The notes beneath the pieces are model-generated. The model was not told where the DNA came from, searched no databases, and saw only the letters and a list, made by a program, of their open reading frames with translations. Positions 45,733 to 56,165 of a stretch of DNA of 64,000 bases are shown in pieces (positions within the stretch are counted from its first letter, which is position 1; every line of letters begins with the position of its first letter). A program made the translations under genes and the position numbers. The stretch spans positions 16,307,877 through 16,371,876 of the forward strand of contig OX578282.1 of NCBI GenBank assembly GCA_951217055.1, written 5' to 3'. The DNA comes from Gerris lacustris (taxonomy: Eukaryota; Arthropoda; Insecta; Hemiptera; Gerridae).

Positions 45733-45955
45733 ATATGCGACCCATGGGGACGGGTCACGCACCTAGCGCTGCTCGACTTCGAGGGTGGCCTCTTAGCAAA
45801 ATTACATCTAATACAGGGACACCCCGACGCACCCAACACAGAATTCACTTCGAAAGGGCAAAAAAACAAACAAATAAAAACAAAACAACAAAAGTTGTGC
45901 AAAATAGCAATCAACAACCGGTATCTTCCTTGTTTGATACAGGTGCGAAACGAAC
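45733..45955 (+). pseudogene. LTR-retrotransposon gag-protease remnant (tentative)
   Basis: The plus frame reads MGTGHAPSAARLRGW, which resembles a mutated gag zinc knuckle (G-x-G-H-A-P-x-x followed by a lost cysteine), then a lysine/asparagine-rich linker and SSLFDTGAKRTLL. DTGA preceded by a hydrophobic residue is the active-site signature of retroelement aspartic proteases, and knuckle-then-DTGA is the Gypsy order. The zinc ligands are missing and the frame is cut off by MITE M at about 45956. No LTR, reverse transcriptase or integrase was seen. One short motif carries most of the weight. Confidence 0.35.
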
Positions 45956-46216
45956 TTTACTAATTAGTTATTTATAGAGCACTTCTTTAGATTGTTACTC
46001 CCCTTATAAAAAACAGAGGGGAGTAACAATCTAAAGAAGGTGTACGAAATGTTCTTCTTTAAATTGTTACTTCCCTTATAAAATCAGAAGTGTGATATTC
46101 CTTCGTCTCAAAGTACATTGAACTAAACATCCCTTTGTCTTAATAGTTAGTTGTCTTAATAGTCAAAGTCATTTATATTAAAAAAAAACATAGGGGAGTA
46201 ACAATATTAAGAAGTA
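45956..46216. mobile_element. MITE family M, copy b (5' truncated)
   Basis: Begins within the element at TTACTAATTAGTTATTTAT (as at 44090) and runs through TTTAGATTGTTACTCCCC (45986) to a degraded GGGGAGTAACAATATTAAG. Confidence 0.88.
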
Positions 46217-46631
46217 TCATTTATTGCAGTCGAGGATAATATTGATTTTTTCCTTTTAGGGCTTAGAATGCATCTAGAATCGGTAGAGGTATCGCTGTTG
46301 GGGCCATATACTAAGAAATTGGAAAATACCAATTCTCACAAAAACCTGTGTAATGCGGGTCCAGTTTCCAGCTGAAAATGAACTGTCTTCAAAATATGAT
46401 ACAGTCCCGTTAAAAATACCTTTATATTACGTATGTAACTTTATACTAAGTTTACATGATGTTTAAATACGGATTGAATCCTGATCTGGGATTTAACAAG
46501 CTAGGTGTTTCCATGAGTTGCATTGAATCTGTATTCAACACACCAAACCACTAATAAAAATAAACCCCATTTTTTCTAGGTTCTTTGTGAAGGTTATAAA
46601 TCATTTTGTAACCTTTATCATTTATAACTAG

Positions 46632-46896
46632 ATATAGGAGCGTCTATGGAGTTCATCTTAAAGGAATAAGAAAAATTGTCTCTCCACGTAAATCCAAACA
46701 TAAGATTCTTGTGTCTGTCTTATGTCGATCTCCGACATGATATAGGCTCACCTCTCAATTAATCAATTTCTTGTTTATTTTTTCATGTAACTCTTTTCTT
46801 CCTTAATCGGCACTGATGATGACTTTATGAAGGCTGAAAGCTGCTTTGTTAAATAAGCCAGTTTGGATTTAGGTGGAGAGACAATTTTTCTTATTA
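46632..46896 (+). mobile_element. Retroposed unit with hammerhead-like core
   Basis: Flanked by a 12-bp direct duplication, ATTTATAACTAG, at 46620-46631 and 46897-46908, typical of target-primed insertion. Inside are long inverted segments (TTGTCTCTCCAC with GTGGAGAGACAA; AAATCCAAAC with GTTTGGATTT). At 46801-46873 the hammerhead order appears: CCTTAATC (strand of helix I), CTGATGA (46813-46819), a weak helix II, GAAA (46836-46839), GCT...AGC (helix III) and GATTTAGG (other strand of helix I, 7 of 8 pairs). Penelope-like elements are known to carry type I hammerheads in their terminal repeats. The base expected to be U before the cleavage site is C here, so activity is doubtful. Confidence 0.5.
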
Positions 46897-47124
46897 ATTT
46901 ATAACTAGGTTTGTTGTGCTTTATAAATTGAAATCGAAAGAGTTTTAAAATACAACTGAAAATGACATATAAATCTTTATATTATGTCAAATCTTGACAT
47001 ATTTGACTATAGTTTCTACAGAAACACGCTAGGGGCAATCATACCCACACTCTGCGCACGCGCATGTCAGCATCAGGTTAAGGTGTTCTTCATTCGATTA
47101 TCTAAGTCTTTGAGCTTAATTTTT

Positions 47125-48228
47125 GGAACGAAGTTCCTTATGGCACGTTCTGGAGCCCGGGAGTAAATCCGAAAGAACGACCAAAATCACCGTGACGCAA
47201 AATCCGTCACGATATCTACCGATGACAATAACTTGAGTAAAAGATCACCGAGTTAGTTGGAATTTGGTACACATGTTCATTTTATCAATGTCCAATGTGA
47301 GTTCGATGGAAAACGTTATCCACCCAAACGTTCACGCGCAACGCTCGCGTAAACGTAAGCTTAAAAAATCTTAAAACGGGAAAAAGTGTTATTAAGGAAG
47401 CCTGTTACTTGACTTGTTTTGTTTATTTTTGTTATATGTAAAAATGTCACTTGGTATTGTAAATATAAGAAAACATAATCACGGTCTTGTTAAAAGTAAA
47501 ATTGATCTGTGCTGTGCTGACGCTTATTTCAATGTATTAGGTATATTATTATAATACAGCATACACTTAATCCAAGAAAAAAATCTAACTTCATCTATTT
47601 AATGAGACAAACAACTTTTTTGAATAATTTTTTTAGTAAAACGAATACTGACACTGTTATGAAGTGATAAAGATAGCAAAATTTATTAAAGTGGACCTAA
47701 ACGTTTCAAATAAAGAAAACAACGTTTTTACCGATATCTTCCGTTCTAACGTATATCGAATTTAATAAAACTTCTTACACATTGTCTAAAGTACAATTGA
47801 AACAGGCATGTAAAATTTCAACCTGATACAAGCAGAAGCTTTAAAGTAGGGAAGAGGTATATTTTATAATATTTTAAATTAGTAGGCCGGGTAGGTAGAA
47901 AACAGTCCTATTTCAATCCAACATCCTTTAACAAACATACTCTTTAACTATAATAAACTAATCATGATCAACTTTTTTCTTATATTCAATATATATTTAT
48001 AGTAAGACGCTTGCTTTAATTATACAAATAATACTTTTATTTTAATTTTTCCTTAACTCTGCTAGGTACAAACAGTTACTTACTTTTAATTTTGCCTCAT
48101 TTCTAACTCCACCATGTATAAGTAGATAGCAATGTATACGTACTTAGCAGTGTGATTTTATCATTTATATTTAATGAAAAATGTAAGGAACTTCGTTCCT
48201 ACCGGGTGTCCCGCACCACCACACGTAT
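47125..48228. mobile_element. Repeat C, copy b
   Basis: Ends GGAACGAAGTTCC (47125-47137) and GGAACTTCGTTCC (48187-48199) with CGGGTGTCCCGCACCACC beyond. Compared with copy a it has an extra segment at about 47370-47585. Shared interior: CACGCGCAACGCTCGCG, TTTAATGAGACAAACAAC, TTGAAACAGGCATGTAAAA. Confidence 0.78.
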
Positions 48229-49106
48229 TTTTTTTTTTATCATTGGAAGTATTTTGAGGAACAAAATTTTTTTTGTCTCCAAATTCAACATTCTATTAAT
48301 CCAAATGCAATTTACATTACATGAAGCATTTATTGTGTCGGTCTATCCATCAACATTTTTAGCGAACACACTAGAACTAATCTACAAACTACACACGATT
48401 TTGATGAAACTTGATACTATGTTAAAGACATCCTATATTCATTTCATATGATGCGAAAATTGGTTTCTTTCGCGCACGCACCGTAAATGTGCATAGTTGT
48501 TATTGTATAAATAAAACCGAATTATTTCACAAATGATGGGTATGTGATCATTCGGCAACTCAAAATTATTGCGATTTTTTAATTTATTTATTTATCTATT
48601 TTTTTTGGAGAGGAATCTATTAAAATACTAGTGAAACCTAACCTATAATATGTGTCTGTCATAAGAAAAATCTAATTTCTGAGTTAATTACGCTCTATGT
48701 TGCAAGAGAATTGGGATGGGCAGCAAGGAGAGCTATAAAGAAAAAAGTGTTTTCGAGTTTCCTCGGATCGATTTTTATTTACTAAAGATTCTTTTACGTT
48801 TTAAAATAATTTATAGAATTTATAATATTACTTTTAGTCAACATATATCTATTAAATCTAATTGCCCTCTCACCTTTTACCCATCGTATTTAAAATTTAC
48901 ATTATTTCTTAACATTTATAATGTTTAGATTAAGGAAGACCTTCACATCTAAGAAAAAATTCTACATTATGTTATGATATGGGATGATTTGTTTTTAATA
49001 ATTTTAATTATTTATGAACAATGATCATTTTACTTATGCAATGCATCATGATCAGTTATGCATAAATGATCATTTTAGAATGCAATCGTTTAGGATATTG
49101 GTAATT

Positions 49107-49135
49107 ATTTAGATTGTTACTCCCCTATGTTTTAT
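49107..49135 (-). mobile_element. MITE family M, copy c, first part
   Basis: TTTAGATTGTTACTCCCCTA then ATGTTTTA, the minus-oriented end of M; interrupted here by repeat R and resumed at 49733. Confidence 0.8.
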
Positions 49136-49732
49136 TGCTTCCGAGCTTACCGAATGTAACAGAAGCTATGTGATCGAAAGAAAGAATTTTTTTTTTATGC
49201 CTCCGATTTCAAAAATTCCAAGACAGAAATCTGTTTCAGACATCAGGGAACAGTTTTGGTTCTGTGTCTGTCTGTCGGCCAGTCGCTCAATTTTTGTGAA
49301 CCAACATATGTTAAGACATACTTTTCATACCTTATTGAAATTTGGTTGGTAGGTCATAATTAGCCCATTGTTGGTCCCATATAAGTTTCAACCTTCTACC
49401 TTCATTTGTTTCTCTTCTACTTGCGCACAAACATACATTAATTTACACCTATAGCTTCAAAGTACTTATCTGATTTGTATGAAATATAAATGGTTTGTTG
49501 AAAGTAGCTCGCAGATAGCCCCCCAGTTTAATTTCAACAGTCTGCGCTCTTTAAATTTGGCTAAATTGATACTGTAATTCATGAAAAAAATCAAAATAAT
49601 ATTGACAGATTTAAAAACGGGGGAAAATTAAATAATTTTCACAAAAATAGGCTGTAAAAGAATAAAGCCATTAAAGTATATGAAATAGAAAGCTAGGAAG
49701 CTATGTGCCACACTGATTGGCAGACTATTTTA
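49136..49732 (+). repeat. Repeat R, near full-length copy 9, inside MITE M
   Basis: From TTGCTTCCGAGCTTACCGAA to GTGCCACACTGATTGGCAGACTA. Because the host is a recognisable MITE copy, both R boundaries are fixed to a few bases. TTTTAT occurs at both junctions and may be a target duplication, or simply AT-rich target sequence. Confidence 0.9.
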
Positions 49733-49952
49733 TAATATAAATAGATATAATTATTTATACATTCCTTTGTCTAAATATCTATTACGACAAAAGGGATGTT
49801 TAGTCCAATGTATTTTGGGACAAAGGAATATCAAACTTCTGTTTTTATGAGGGAAGTAACAGTCTAAAGAGAAACATTCCGCACACCTTCTTTAGATTGT
49901 TACTCCCTACTGTTTTTTTTTTTACAAAGGGAGTAACAGTCTAAAGAAGTAA
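49733..49952 (-). mobile_element. MITE family M, copy c, second part
   Basis: AAAGGGATGTTTAGTCCAAT, GGGACAAAGGAATATC, then TTTAGATTGTTACTCCC and its inverse GGGAGTAACAGTCTAAAG; matches the reverse complement of copy a. Confidence 0.82.
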
Positions 49953-51042
49953 TAAGATGATATCTTTATACTATTAAAAAAAAAAAATGTTAAAGATGTA
50001 ACTGCACTAGTAATTAACTCATTTCATTGCCACTAAATTTATTATGAATCTGTATCGTATCATCAAAATAAAGACGCAATTAACTACATTCAATCTTTCT
50101 AATTATCAACTTAGACACATTTCATACATTTAAAAAAAATTACATTGAATAAAATTGAACTGACATGTTTGATTAAGATCGTACTTTTTTGGCCTATCAA
50201 TTGCAAGCAAGGTCTGCATAATAAACGATTTTCGTAGGAGTCTTAAAAAACAACAACAAAGAATCATTAAAAAATAGATTTTTTTTTTTAAGATGTGGAT
50301 TTGAACGGTAGTAGAATTAAAAGGGTTAGTTTGGTTAATAGTTTTAATAAGAAAGAGCTGTTAAAACATGTTTTGATAGAGCTGTCTTTTAGTTTTTGTT
50401 TTTTCACAAGCTACAAGCTATATGCCATTTTGATTAACACTTTTTAATACATGACAGCAAATCTGTTTCGTTATTAGACACTTATAAATTTTACTGAATA
50501 AAGAAAATAAAAAATATTATAACATTTTGTTTTTTTGTTCTTTTATAAGAAACTAAATAATGTGCTCAAAGTCATTTGTCAAAACTGCATCTGGCGATAA
50601 ATCATATAATTTATCTTGTCTTAACATCGTCTGGGGCTCAAGTTAAATTATGAAGGGAACGAAGACAAAGTGAATTTAATCTACTTTTAATTTGATCTAT
50701 TAATTTCTCGTCTAGACTCCGCACTACTAAAGACTATGGGGAAATTTTATATTTTTCTTTTAAAAAAAGCCGAACATTTTTCCTTATAAAATGTTTTAAT
50801 ATTGTATAAAATTTAGTCTAGGTTTCAGTTATTAAAAAAAGAACTGTTTGGTTTTAATTTCACCAATTTTATTTTTTAATTATTTCAATTTATTCAAAAT
50901 TTCAATTTCTTCATCATTTTCATTTCTTCATCGTTTTAATTTTTAATGAATAACATTTCATTAAAAAAATAAAAAAAAAACGGTCCGAGACTACTCAGAC
51001 AAACTTTCTTCATATACGAGTTCATAATGGCAGCCCAATGTC
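49953..51042. other. Unannotated AT-rich DNA
   Basis: No repeat family or conserved frame recognised. Low-complexity ATTTCAATTT/CTTCATC words at 50880-50960. Confidence 0.5.
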
Positions 51043-51598
51043 TCCATTTATTAGTTTACATAGGTACATTTAATTATTATTGAACATTTTATCAAAATTT
51101 ATCATAAAAATGACTTCTCTTCGGCGGGGAATCGAACCCAGCCCTTCTCCGTCCGCGTTTAAAGATAATTTCTCAGGAACTAAATTTTTCCATGGAAAAC
51201 GGTTTGTATCGTTAGAATTGCATTTTAATGGACTACATTTTTTAGAATTTTTTTAATCAAAATTGTCGGATCCGTTTTCGAGAAATAATTTTTTAATCAG
51301 AGTTTTTAGGGGGTTGCGCCCCCATATTTTGGGCTAAAATTAATTCCTCGATTTCCCCTCGGGGTATGGTTTTTCTTAACATGTATGCCACATTTCGTCA
51401 AAATCGGCCCAGTAGTTCTGCACAGTCAGACGACAGAGGACAAAGGACGGAGAGACTTTTGTAAATCACTTTTTTGGACTAAGGGGACCTCCATGTGTAA
51501 ATATACTAATGTGTAACTCTGTGTGCGACTAATGTGTAAAATCTCAAAATAGAATTTTCGCTCCATCACAATACTTTCTCTTTATATAAGGAAGTAAA
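51043..51598 (+). repeat. Repeat H, copy b
   Basis: Collinear with 3388-3902; CGGGGAATCGAACCC is shared, and a second GGACAAAGGACGGAGAG tract replaces the CAGACAGAC tract. Ends ACTTTCTCTTTATATAAGG. Confidence 0.85.
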
Positions 51599-51626
51599 AA
51601 CAGTATTGATTGAATATTGAATTGTT

Positions 51627-51675
51627 TAATTTGCCCGTTGCATATGTGCCACACTAATTGGCAGACTATTTTTTT
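51627..51675 (+). repeat. Repeat R, terminal fragment
   Basis: ATATGTGCCACACTAATTGG then CAGACTATTTT; only the 3' stem-loop end is left, 30 bp after repeat H ends. Confidence 0.75.
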
Positions 51676-52295
51676 TATTTAATGTTTTCTATTTATCCTC
51701 CTTTAAATAATTATTATTCTAAATGATAATCTTATTGTATAATTAAATTAAAAATAACATTTCTTAAAGAAACGGTAAATAAATAGGTTTAAATTGGAGT
51801 TAATGTTTCTACATTATTTATTCATGTGAACTTAGATGAAATATTAGCTATTAACAAAATATAAAGGGATTTTGACTATTTTTTTAAACAATACAATTAA
51901 AATAAAAATTAAACGGGATTTCTCATTGAAGATAATCATTAAAGAACTTTACATTGAATTAAACAAGAAATTTTGTTTTGCTTTTTAGATTAAAGATTTA
52001 TGAATTGTTTAAAGAGTTAATCCTAGATAACTGTAAAGGTTTAAGAGAAAGTAATTATTATAAAATGTTATTGTGAGAAGATGAAAAACAAATAAAATTA
52101 TAATAAGTAGGTAATATAGAGTTAATCGGATAAGAGATATATGATAATTTACGATAAAAAGAAAATAAGTCAATCCTAGCGGTAATGAAAAGAACTAATT
52201 GGAGTAATAATCACAATTATAAGTGGACAGCAAGGTTTGCTTAATTGTGATCTTTCTCGAAAGAAAATCCGCAGAAAAGATAAAACCTAGAACGG
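51676..52295. other. Unannotated AT-rich DNA
   Basis: Nothing recognised. Confidence 0.5.
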
Positions 52296-52520
52296 GTTTA
52301 CATTTTTTTTTGTTTCTTTTACGCCCCGATAAACACATCATATGGTTTTTACAGGACAGGGTAGTCGGATAGTGATAATCTTTATCTACTAGATGAAGAT
52401 TATCAGTGTGAAAAATGTGTTATCTCTCTGGGATTCGAACTCAATTAGATATAAAGGTATGTAAGTCTATGTTTAGGCAAAGTTGCGAGTCCTCTAACTC
52501 CTCGGCTACAATGGGCCGGC
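52296..52520 (-). mobile_element. tRNA-derived SINE, family 1, copy b
   Basis: Minus-strand copy: head GCCGGCCCATTGTAGCCGAG with A box, B box GAGTTCGAATCCCAG, body TCACACTGATAATC, TATCCGACTACCCTGTCC, A-rich tail at the left (a T run on the plus strand). Beyond the head GGCCCAGTGTAGCC repeats the first bases of the head. No clear target duplication. Confidence 0.85.
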
Positions 52521-52811
52521 TACACTGGGCCTATTAAAATTTAGTAACAAACTTTCTTGTTTTAATCTTTAAATCTTAATGAGCAAAACTGATACGTTTA
52601 TTCACAAAAATATGCAAAACGAAAAACCCACCTCACTAGCTAATATGTAATAGAAGTAGTTAGTTGTTAGTTAATTGATTTAGAAAAATTTAAAAAAAAT
52701 ATTGAAATATGTAAACTAAATCTATGTTTTTGACAACAAATGAAGAACACAATCTCTACAAAAGTAATAGTCCAGGAGATAAAAGAAAAATACTATATAC
52801 ACATAAAATGT

Positions 52812-53194
52812 ACGTTAATGTTTTGGTGATTTTTAAGAATATGTGGCCGGCCAAGTTCGTCTGCGTCTGCGAGACATTGCTTGTCAATAGATATTTGAAA
52901 AAATCAGGTGGACAGCAGCCATGTCCCGCCCATTTTGGTGGACATTGTAATTTTTATGGTTCAAAGTACAAAAGTAGTTATTAGTCCAAAAATCAAGTTC
53001 AACTTGATTTTTGGTCTACTAACTAATTATGTAATGAGACTGAGGATCATGAAAATCACATTGCCCACCGAAATAGGCGGGACATAGCCGCTCTCCACCG
53101 GAATTTTTTTTTCAAATGCCTATTCCCAAGCTAAATCTTGCAGATAAACTTAGCTGTCCACATATTCTTAAAAGGCACCAAAATATTAACTTAT
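52812..53194. mobile_element. Foldback MITE, arms of about 180 bp
   Basis: The two halves are imperfect reverse complements: TTTTAAGAATATGTGG with CCACATATTCTTAAAA, and CATGTCCCGCCCATTT with AAATAGGCGGGACATA. The centre is a perfect hairpin, CCAAAAATCAAG and CTTGATTTTTGG around TTCAA at about 52986-53014. An 86-codon frame at 52724-52984 overlaps the left arm and is chance. Confidence 0.88.
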
Positions 53195-53404
53195 TTACAA
53201 AATTCTAGCTTGATAACCACTCATTCACTTCTCACTCTCACAAGGACATTATGTGCAATCCTTATAGTTATGTTTTCATTATACAAGTATTAAAGATAAC
53301 CTATGTCTATAATTTATTATAGACAATTTTAATTTATTTATATAAATACTAAATTTTGTGCAATTTTGCTATGACTACAATTTTGTTTGAGCAGACATAA
53401 TTTT

Positions 53405-53520
53405 AAAATATCTGATGACTGAAGAAGCTCAGGTTCCCTGGGCGAAAGCTTTGATGAAATATAAATATACATCACTCGAAGGACTTTCATTTCAAATGCA
53501 CCCTACAGCCTACTATAATA
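53405..53520 (+). repeat. Retroelement 3'-end-like segment
   Basis: CTGAAGA at about 53416, the hairpin GCTCAGG-TTC-CCTGGGC, then GAAAGCTTTGATG and AATATAAATATACATC. The CTGANGA-stem-GAAA order recalls a hammerhead core, but an extra A separates it from the stem. Similar sequences occur at the 3' ends of several animal LINE or Penelope-like elements; the exact class is uncertain. Confidence 0.4.
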
Positions 53521-54037
53521 TTTTACAAGTCTAAAAATTAAATCTCTTCTATTTAAATTTCTAGCTTGGTCTTATGCACTCTTTTTCACGCTATCTTCTT
53601 GACTTTAACTGTACTTTGCGAAGCAAGCTTTTAACCACTAATAGCAATCTTCAGCGCCGAGGAGACTAGTCGGATCAGCGTTGGAGTTAAGACAGAGGTT
53701 GGGAATCTTACCTCGTTTTTGAGAAAATTTTGTAAATTTATTTTTATAATAAACGATTATTCATTATCTTTACCATTCTTTAGTATAGATAAATATTTCA
53801 TTATCTTTTTAAAAGTACGAGGCATTAACTAACTAGAAGTAAGAAGAGGCTATAGAAGGGTGTAATATCATTTTCGAAATGTTTTTTGTTTTTTTCTCCG
53901 TTACTATTTTCTGTTGTTTGTTTTATCAGAATCTTTTTTCTAATCTTCATTACGGTGTAGAACCACTTAACAAAATCTCAGTACCATCCTTGTTGGGAAG
54001 CTCTGATTTTCTTTTCTTTTTCCTAAGGAAATCCTTT

Positions 54038-54057
54038 GAAAAAAAAAAAAAAAAAAA
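54038..54057. repeat. Poly(A) tract
   Basis: About 19 A with few interruptions. Confidence 0.9.
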
Positions 54058-54767
54058 TGAAAATAGTTAGAGATTGATCTTTCCCAGTCTATTTATTTAA
54101 GCGTAATAATGGCTTCACACCTAATATTATGAAGAACTGATGGCCATTACACCGTGTATACTCAAGGATTACGCTCTTGTACAGAGACGCTGTCGTGAGA
54201 TAGTTTCCAAAACACACTGCTACGGACAGGCTTCAATACTGTCAGTTAATTAAGAGCTCACGGCTTTGCTCATTAGGAGCTGATTGGGAGTGCAAGGCAT
54301 TTGTGAAACATTCTGTTAGCAGAGATAATAAGTACAAGGGTATATACAATGTCTACTTGAACTAATAGAGTTGCACTAGCACGTCTCGAGCTACGAATTC
54401 TAACTTGATCTTCTGTCACAGTTAGTAACAGTCCGGGTTACTGGCCTTCTTAATCTGTCTTATGATATCATATAGCTAAGCTACTTATTTAAACTAATCC
54501 TTAATAAATAAAACTCATGTATATGTTTTTGATTTGATGTCGATAAATAACACTCTTTCTTACTGAGAGTGAAGTTAAAACAATTTGCAAGCGCTATTAG
54601 TATCTTTGAAACAAAACTTGAAACAAAAAGGCATAAGTTTGATATTCACCTGAGTTTTGACGGATTTAATTTTTACGACAGTCACTCGTCTTAAGCAACT
54701 TCATCAAAGCAAAGGGCGATATTAATACATTAATAAAGTGCCGGATTAAACCCTATTTTTGTCTATG

Positions 54768-55005
54768 GCAGTAGAAATCTTCGCACCCTTTTGTAAATTT
54801 CTTCTTCTAGAAAATTCTAAAGAAAGCAGCAGAAATCTTCGGACCCTATTGCTTTTCTTCTAGAACATTCTAAACATTTTTTTCTTTATTTCTTCTTCTT
54901 TGTAGCCAAACTTAGAAATAGCAGTAGAAATCTTCGGACACTATTGTAAATTTCTTCTTCTAGAAAATTCTAAATCATTTTCTTCTTTGTAGCCAAACTT
55001 TGTGT
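54768..55005. repeat. Imperfect triplicated segment
   Basis: GCAGTAGAAATCTTCG occurs at about 54768, 54829 and 54917, each followed by TTTCTTCTTCTAGAA and ATTCTAAA; the second and third also share TTCTTTGTAGCCAAACTT. Confidence 0.85.
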
Positions 55006-55558
55006 GGTAAGGACGTCTATCGGTCACACCAGGAGGAGGTTATCCTGAACTGGCAACGAAATTGTTTAAGAATATATATAAAAGAACAAAAGTAGAAATA
55101 TGTTTGTGACTGTATTGTTGTGACTGTATATTGTATTTAGTTTGTATGTGCATAACAATATACGTTGTAATAATGGCCCATTAATAAGATGTATAAACTG
55201 AGTGGAGTGGTGAGGTGAAGTGGTATGTTTGAGGGCTTCTTACTGATGGGCAGAGCACTTAAGCTGAGTAAGATGGGGGCAAAACTTCTAAGCTGGAAAT
55301 CAGCAATAAATTGATTACTAAGTTCACACCTATTGATACCAGGGTTATTTAATGAGAACTTTATAAAAGATTGTTCAGCACAAACAAAATGAAAAACGTG
55401 GATTGCCGCACTGCAACACACTTGGTTCCATACAGACTTCTGATCTTTCCTACTTTTCTGATTTTGGGTAGTTTGGCCACCAGAGGAAGATCACAACGTC
55501 TAAACAAAGATCTAAGAGTGGGCCCCTTCAGACAATAGCAGGGCATGTCTGTCTAAAT

Positions 55559-55816
55559 CATTGGTTCCCAAAGTGGGGGGGGGGGGGGGGGGGGGGGGGC
55601 GCCAAGGGAGGCGTGAAGACATGAAAAGGGGGGCGTGGGACCTCGAGATCGAGATAGCTTTGCCGTCCGAACGTCTAATGCGATTATATAAAAATACAAA
55701 TATCAAACCAGTTGGAGTAACCTCACTGACAAATTAAACAGATACTTTCCTAACGCAAGAATAAGATTTATTCTTGACTGTGGGGGGCTTGGTAAAAAAA
55801 ACTTTGGGAACCCCTG
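55559..55816. mobile_element. Small hAT MITE with perfect 8-bp TSD
   Basis: Ends CATTGGTTCCCAAAG and CTTTGGGAACCCCTG are typical hAT tips (CAGGGGTTCCCAAAG type). Perfect duplication GTCTAAAT at 55551-55558 and 55817-55824. It begins with a 25-G run (55575-55599) and GGCGC/GGGGGGCG words, an exaggeration of the G-rich ends of such elements. Length 258 bp, non-coding. Confidence 0.93.
55575..55599. repeat. Poly(G) tract, 25 G
   Basis: Lies just inside the left TIR of the hAT MITE; the right subterminal region has only a six-G run. Confidence 0.97.
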
Positions 55817-56165
55817 GTCTAAATGATCCTGGTTAGTCTGTAGAGCGGGTTTGGTAGATCGATATAGGTAGAGGTGTCAAGGTACTGCTGTAAAACAAAA
55901 ACATGGATTGCCACTCTAAAGCACCCTTGGTTGCATATAACCTCTTCTGATCTTCCATCCAAATTAGGGCAGTTATAAATATTTGAAATTTGGGGCAGTT
56001 TAACCAACGGAGGAAGATCATAACGTCTAAATAACGATCTCAGTGGGCCCCTTCAGATAATAGCAGGGCTAGTCTGTCTAAGTCTAAATGAGCTTGAGTA
56101 ATCTGCAGAGCGGGTTTCGTAGATCGATGTAGGTAGAGGTGTCAAGGTACTACTATAGAACTGTG

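Larger units (their letters stand above)
55375..56165 (-). repeat. Duplicated segment with shared minus-strand reading
   Basis: Two diverged units of about 245-260 bp, once the hAT insert is removed, share GGAAGATCA, AACGTCTAAA, GTGGGCCCCTTCAGA, AATAGCAGGGC, AGGTGTCAAGGTACTACT-type blocks. On the minus strand both read a similar peptide (LRSLFRRCDLPLVAKLPKI in one, LRSLFRRYDLPPLVKLPQI in the other). Conservation of the peptide suggests coding ancestry; I do not recognise the family. Frames are short and broken. Confidence 0.6.

Noticed and set aside
52724..52984. 86-codon plus-strand frame
   Set aside because: It overlaps the left arm of a foldback MITE; no domain.
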